Shown piece after piece: positions 7,331 to 10,301 of a DNA stretch of 10,301 nt. Positions within the stretch are counted from its first letter, which is position 1. Every line of letters begins with the position of its first letter. The notes beneath the pieces are model-generated. The model ran no database searches. It had not been told where the DNA came from and was given only the letters and a program-made list of their open reading frames with translations. The stretch comes from Ophiosphaerella korrae (taxonomy: Eukaryota; Ascomycota; Dothideomycetes; Pleosporales; Phaeosphaeriaceae): positions 1-10,301 of the forward strand of contig JALNQF010000955.1 of NCBI GenBank assembly GCA_028456385.1, in the 5' to 3' direction. The position numbers and the translations under genes were made by a program.

Positions 7331-8420
7331 AACCTAGTAGTAAATAGGAAAAAGTTAGTATATAAGTAAAGGAAGTAAAGTCTCTATATATACTAAAGAG
7401 AGGCGCTAAAGCTAAGTATAATCTTACGCTAGTATATACGTACGTATAAAATTAGTAAGTAAAAGTAAAATTATTAAAGTAAAAGTAAAATCTTAGTTTA
7501 CTTTATAACTTATATTTACTTTAAAATACTCTATATTAGACTTTTAGTAAAAGATTAAGGAAATATATACTAATAACTTTATAGGAGCTAAAATTAGCCT
7601 AAAGTAGGTTAGGATAGCTAAGGTTAACCTTCTTTCTACTTAGTTAGGATATCTAGGCCTATAAGAAGAGATAATATTAGAAACTACTCTATCTTAAGTT
7701 AGCTTAAAGTAGTTAGCTCTAAGAGAAGAGTATATAAGCCTTTTAAAAGAATTACTAAGTAGTTAGTAATTACTCTATTAATTAATATACCTTTTACTAT
7801 AACATAACTCTTTATACTCTTACTACAACGTCTTTAACTTACTAGTAACTTAGCCTAAAGTAGGCTAGTTTAATACTATTATAGATTAACTTATAAGCTT
7901 TTATTATTACCTTTTAATCTACTAATATATATAAGTAGTTACTTATAGTTAATAATAAGTAACTCTATTATAAATATCTTATTATATTAAGTAGATTATC
8001 TCTAGCTATAACTAGCCTAATATTAAAGAATATCTAGAGTAAGTAAGATAGAAAGTAAAGCTATACTTTAAGCTTAACGTAAAGTCTATTTCTATAGCTA
8101 TTAGTATATATATCTAGTATAAGGTACTTAAGCTAGTATAGTAAAAAAAATATAATAATAAAATACAAGACTTTATACTAAAGTATCTATCTTTAAATAT
8201 AAATAATACTTTTGTCTAAGTAGCTTTAGTCTACTAAAACTTTTATAAAGCTAAATATATTTTTACTTAGACTTAACTTTCTTTATAAGTAGATAATATA
8301 GTAGATATATAATTTAAATAATATAGATAATACTAATCTCTATAAGTAGATACTAGCTTTAATTATAATTATATACTAACCTATTATACTTAAAGAGCTA
8401 GTACCTCTTATAGAAGTACT
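7331..8420. other. Gene-free RIP-degraded stretch between copies C and B
   Basis: I recognise no protein in either strand of this 1.1-kb region. It has the same CpA/TpG depletion, so it probably derives from repeated DNA. Visible structure consists of a 15-bp direct repeat, aagtaaaagtaaaat, at 7457-7471 and 7477-7491, and a 14-bp direct repeat, tagcctaaagtagg, at 7595-7608 and 7851-7864. A TATA-like tataagcc near 7732 is also present. These are compatible with a retrotransposon LTR and leader, but RIP would have changed the TG...CA ends, so borders cannot be set. Confidence 0.4.
7457..7491. repeat. Short direct repeat, two 15-bp copies
   Basis: The sequence aagtaaaagtaaaat occurs at 7457-7471 and again at 7477-7491, five bases apart. 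No function is evident. Confidence 0.7.
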
Positions 8421-8455
8421 ATAAAGGAGTTATTTCTTATATCTCTTATTTTTAT

Positions 8456-8507
8456 ACTAATATTAGTAAGTTTACAACTTACTAATATTATAAACTTACT
8501 AATATTT
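8456..8507. repeat. Subterminal iteron array, copy B (short form)
   Basis: The array is only about 52 bp, three to four ttagtaag units, against 118-136 bp in the other copies. Units are mostly in inverted pairs (actaatattagtaag, caacttactaatatt). The difference in size shows gain or loss of units between copies. Confidence 0.85.
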
Positions 8508-8543
8508 AACTACCTTTCTATTTTTAGTTAGTGCTTAGTAAGC

Positions 8544-8565
8544 TACTAGGTATATATACCTAGTA
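8544..8565. repeat. 22-bp perfect palindrome, copy B
   Basis: It is identical to those in A, C and D, although other parts of this copy's end have mutated. Confidence 0.85.
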
Positions 8566-8636
8566 CTTACTTAGATAGTTTTATCTACTATTTACTCTTT
8601 TTAGTTAATTATTAAAACTACTTTATTAAGTTATTT

Positions 8637-8658
8637 TATATAAAGTCTACTTTATATA
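8637..8658. repeat. AT-rich inverted repeat, copy B
   Basis: The arms tatataaagt and actttatata surround a 2-base centre. The same structure sits at 7005-7026 at the left limit of copy C, and is decayed in copy A near 2702-2721. It lies 42 bp before the presumed start codon, so it could contain the element's promoter; that is speculative. Confidence 0.6.
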
Positions 8659-8700
8659 ATAGTAGATCTCTATAAATATTTTACTTTTATAGGCCTCTCT

Positions 8701-10073
8701 ATAACCTAGAACTACGCTAGTAGCTTTCTTACTTACGCTAGAGTTACTACAAGATAGCTAATTGTAGCTAACTCTTAATTAAGCCTAGCTAGCTAAAAAG
8801 AACTATACTACTAGGAATTAGATCCTACCTTAGCTATAGCGCGCTAGGTAGCCCCTTAAGTTTACTATATTATAGTTCTAGTTAAGGTTTCTAGCGCTCC
8901 TTTTTTACTAGTACTAGCGCTAATATTCTAGAAAGAAATACGTACTAAAGAAAAGTAGTTTAACTACTTTATAGGTTATAAAGCTTTAGCTTATACTTAC
9001 TACGTATACCTAGGTAAGGGTATACTTATACTAGGTATTAAACCTAGGTAGTAGCGCTAGAAAAAGAAAAGACCCCTAAACCTATATAAATTACTAGTAC
9101 TTAATTTACAAGAACTAAGTAATAAAGTACCCTAGACTTTACTAAAACCTCTACTAGCTAGCGCTAAAAATCTAAATCTCTATAAACTAATAGCTAAATA
9201 TACTAATATAGTATATAACTACTATAACTTAGCTTATTATACTTTTACTTAGTTATATAAAAAATCTTCTATCTCCTTAAATACTAGCCTCTTAAACTAA
9301 AATAATACTAGCTTATAACCTCTTTATTACTTATACTAAGTATACTTATAAAATAAAGATATACTATAAATAGTAGACTATAGATTTAGTAAGAAACTAA
9401 GAAAATACTCTAAGGCTACTATACTATAAAAAATCTATAAAATACGTACTAGAACTAAGTCTCTAGAAAAAATAGACTTAGAAACTTACTATACTAACTA
9501 CTCTAATAAAAAAGTACTAAGTAACTTCTAATAATATCTTAAAACTCTTTTATAGAAAAATAAAAGAAAATAAGTAATAGACTCTAAATCTTTTATTTAG
9601 CTAAGACTACTTAGTAAACTAAATTTCTAACCTAATATAATTCCCTAATAAGTACTAAGTACCTTTTTAGCTAATATCTCTATAATAGACTTAACTACTC
9701 TTAACTAACCTATTATAGAAGAATTTAACCTAGATATAGATCTTACTCTCTTTAACTAAAGTAGCCTTCTAAAGTATAAACTAGTTACTAAAGTCTTTTT
9801 TAATAACTAGACTATATTAAATAACTTAATTAATAATACCTAACTAAATATTAGCTAAGTATTATTATACTAGACTATACCTAAGCTAGAGAACCTAGAA
9901 GAGCTAAAAGATAATTTACTACTAAACGCTATAATTAATAAAGATCTACTACTAGGAATAGTCTTTATATCTTAAGATAAACTTAAGAAATTACTTACTA
10001 AGTTTACTAAACTTTAACCTTTATTTTATACTTTATTACTAACTTTATACTAAGGAATTAAAGATAATAAACT
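8701..10073 (+). pseudogene. Coding relic of the unclassified element, copy B (unknown protein, truncated)
   Basis: This is a single plus-strand phase of about 457 codons from ATA (former ATG) at 8701 to the junction with copy D, interrupted only by TAA and TAG. In order there is a Ser/Thr/Gln-rich start, a KEIRTKEK-like basic stretch (8932-8955), and a possible Cys pair (former ACAYC, now AYTYY) near 8983-9003 followed by a conserved LGKG at 9010-9021. A KKKRP-like basic patch follows at 9061-9075, and then a long polar region rich in Asn, Leu and Lys. Codons such as gaa gaa ttt aac cta gat ata gat (9718 on) keep acidic residues where no T precedes the G. Copy A continues the same protein for about another 430 codons. 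No known family is recognised. Confidence 0.55.
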
Positions 10074-10093
10074 ATAAGGGAGTTATCCCTTAT
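10074..10093. repeat. Tip hairpin of copy D
   Basis: The sequence ataagggagttatcccttat is the exact complement of the tips of A and C, with 8-base arms. It marks the junction with copy B. Confidence 0.8.
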
Positions 10094-10108
10094 ATCTCTT
10101 ATTTTCGC

Positions 10109-10238
10109 ACTAATATTAGTAAGTTTGTAACTTACTAATATTACAAACTTACTAATATTATAAAACTTACTAACATATTAGTAAGTTTGCAACTTACTAA
10201 TATTGCAAACTTACTAATATTACGAACTTACTAATATT
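10109..10238. repeat. Subterminal iteron array, copy D
   Basis: The array is about 130 bp of ttagtaag units, mostly inverted (acttactaatatt), with several CpA/TpG sites retained (cgcac, aacatatt, tttgcaactt, attgcaaac). Confidence 0.85.
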
Positions 10239-10275
10239 TAACTACCTTTTTACTTTTAGTTAGCGCTTAGTAAGC

Positions 10276-10297
10276 TACTAGGTATATATACCTAGTA
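10276..10297. repeat. 22-bp perfect palindrome, copy D
   Basis: It is the fourth unchanged occurrence of the palindrome, lying about 37 bp inside the iteron array, as in the other copies. Confidence 0.85.
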
Positions 10298-10301
10298 CTT
10301 A

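Larger units (their letters stand above)
8421..10073 (+). mobile_element. Copy B of the unclassified element, broken by copy D
   Basis: The 5' portion of the same element as copy A, inverted relative to it, starts with a mutated tip (8421-8440), followed by a short iteron array, the 22-bp palindrome, the 22-bp inverted repeat at 8637-8658 and the coding relic. It follows copy A base for base in my reading until aataaact at 10073. There A continues with tagtaa (position 1285 downward) and B switches to the tip of copy D. More RIP changes are visible in its tip than in those of A, C and D, as aaaggagttatttc replaces aagggagttatccc. Confidence 0.82.
10074..10301 (+). mobile_element. Copy D: 5' end of the unclassified element, inserted in copy B
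   Basis: The tip, iteron array and 22-bp palindrome appear in the same order and orientation as copy B, and the copy runs off the window. It interrupts the coding relic of B at 10073/10074. Copy A shows the uninterrupted sequence at the equivalent position (1285/1286). This means either self-insertion of the family or recombination between two copies. A TA duplication cannot be confirmed because the right side is outside the window. Confidence 0.8.

Noticed and set aside
7331..8420. LTR with leader and primer binding site
   Set aside because: TATA-like sequence and short direct repeats are present, but no paired LTR, no TG...CA ends and no convincing primer binding site can be shown after RIP.
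1..10301. AT-rich window as a mitochondrial or bacterial genome with few stops
   Set aside because: The bias is dinucleotide-specific (CpA/TpG lost, CpG kept), and the two recognisable proteins belong to fungal-type nuclear transposons.

Overview
The window looks like a transposon graveyard from a filamentous ascomycete (Pezizomycotina) that has been mutated very heavily by repeat-induced point mutation (RIP). CpA and TpG are almost absent while TpA (cta, tag, ata, taa) is everywhere. CpG survives in many places (gcg, acg, cgc), and every long reading frame is riddled with TAA and TAG but not TGA. That is what CpA-to-TpA change on both strands does. The species cannot be fixed; the Tc1 transposase resembles those of Dothideomycetes and related fungi, which is only a hint. 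No intact host gene, tRNA, rRNA or CRISPR is visible.

Layout. Positions 1-3019 hold copy A of an element I cannot assign to a family. It lies on the minus strand, with its 5' end at 3019 and its 3' part outside the window. Positions 3020-3420 are a relic of a Ty3/gypsy integrase (+) that starts exactly at the edge of copy A. Positions 3421-4747 are a complete but dead Tc1/mariner transposon with 13-bp terminal inverted repeats, TA flanks and a roughly 351-codon transposase whose DD34E spacing is intact although all three acidic residues have mutated. Positions 4748-5350 are an unidentified lysine-rich relic, ended by a T-rich tract at 5355-5405. Positions 5530-6920 are an unidentified minus-strand coding relic containing a stretch at about 6000-6250 that is visibly less mutated. 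Positions 7005-7330 are copy C, a lone 5' end of the same unknown element. Positions 7331-8420 have no recognisable gene. Positions 8421-10073 are copy B of the unknown element (+), broken at 10073/10074 by copy D, which runs off the window at 10301.

The main unfamiliar item is the A/B/C/D family. Each copy has, in the same order, a 20-bp hairpin at the tip, an array of about 17-bp palindromic iterons built on ttagtaag, and a 22-bp palindrome. In A and B a long open-in-principle coding region follows, starting about 280-360 bp in (over 880 codons in A). The arrays vary in size and still hold CpA/TpG sites that the rest of the element has lost. All functional statements rest on reading TAA/TAG/ATA and similar codons back through the RIP rule by eye; no database search was possible.
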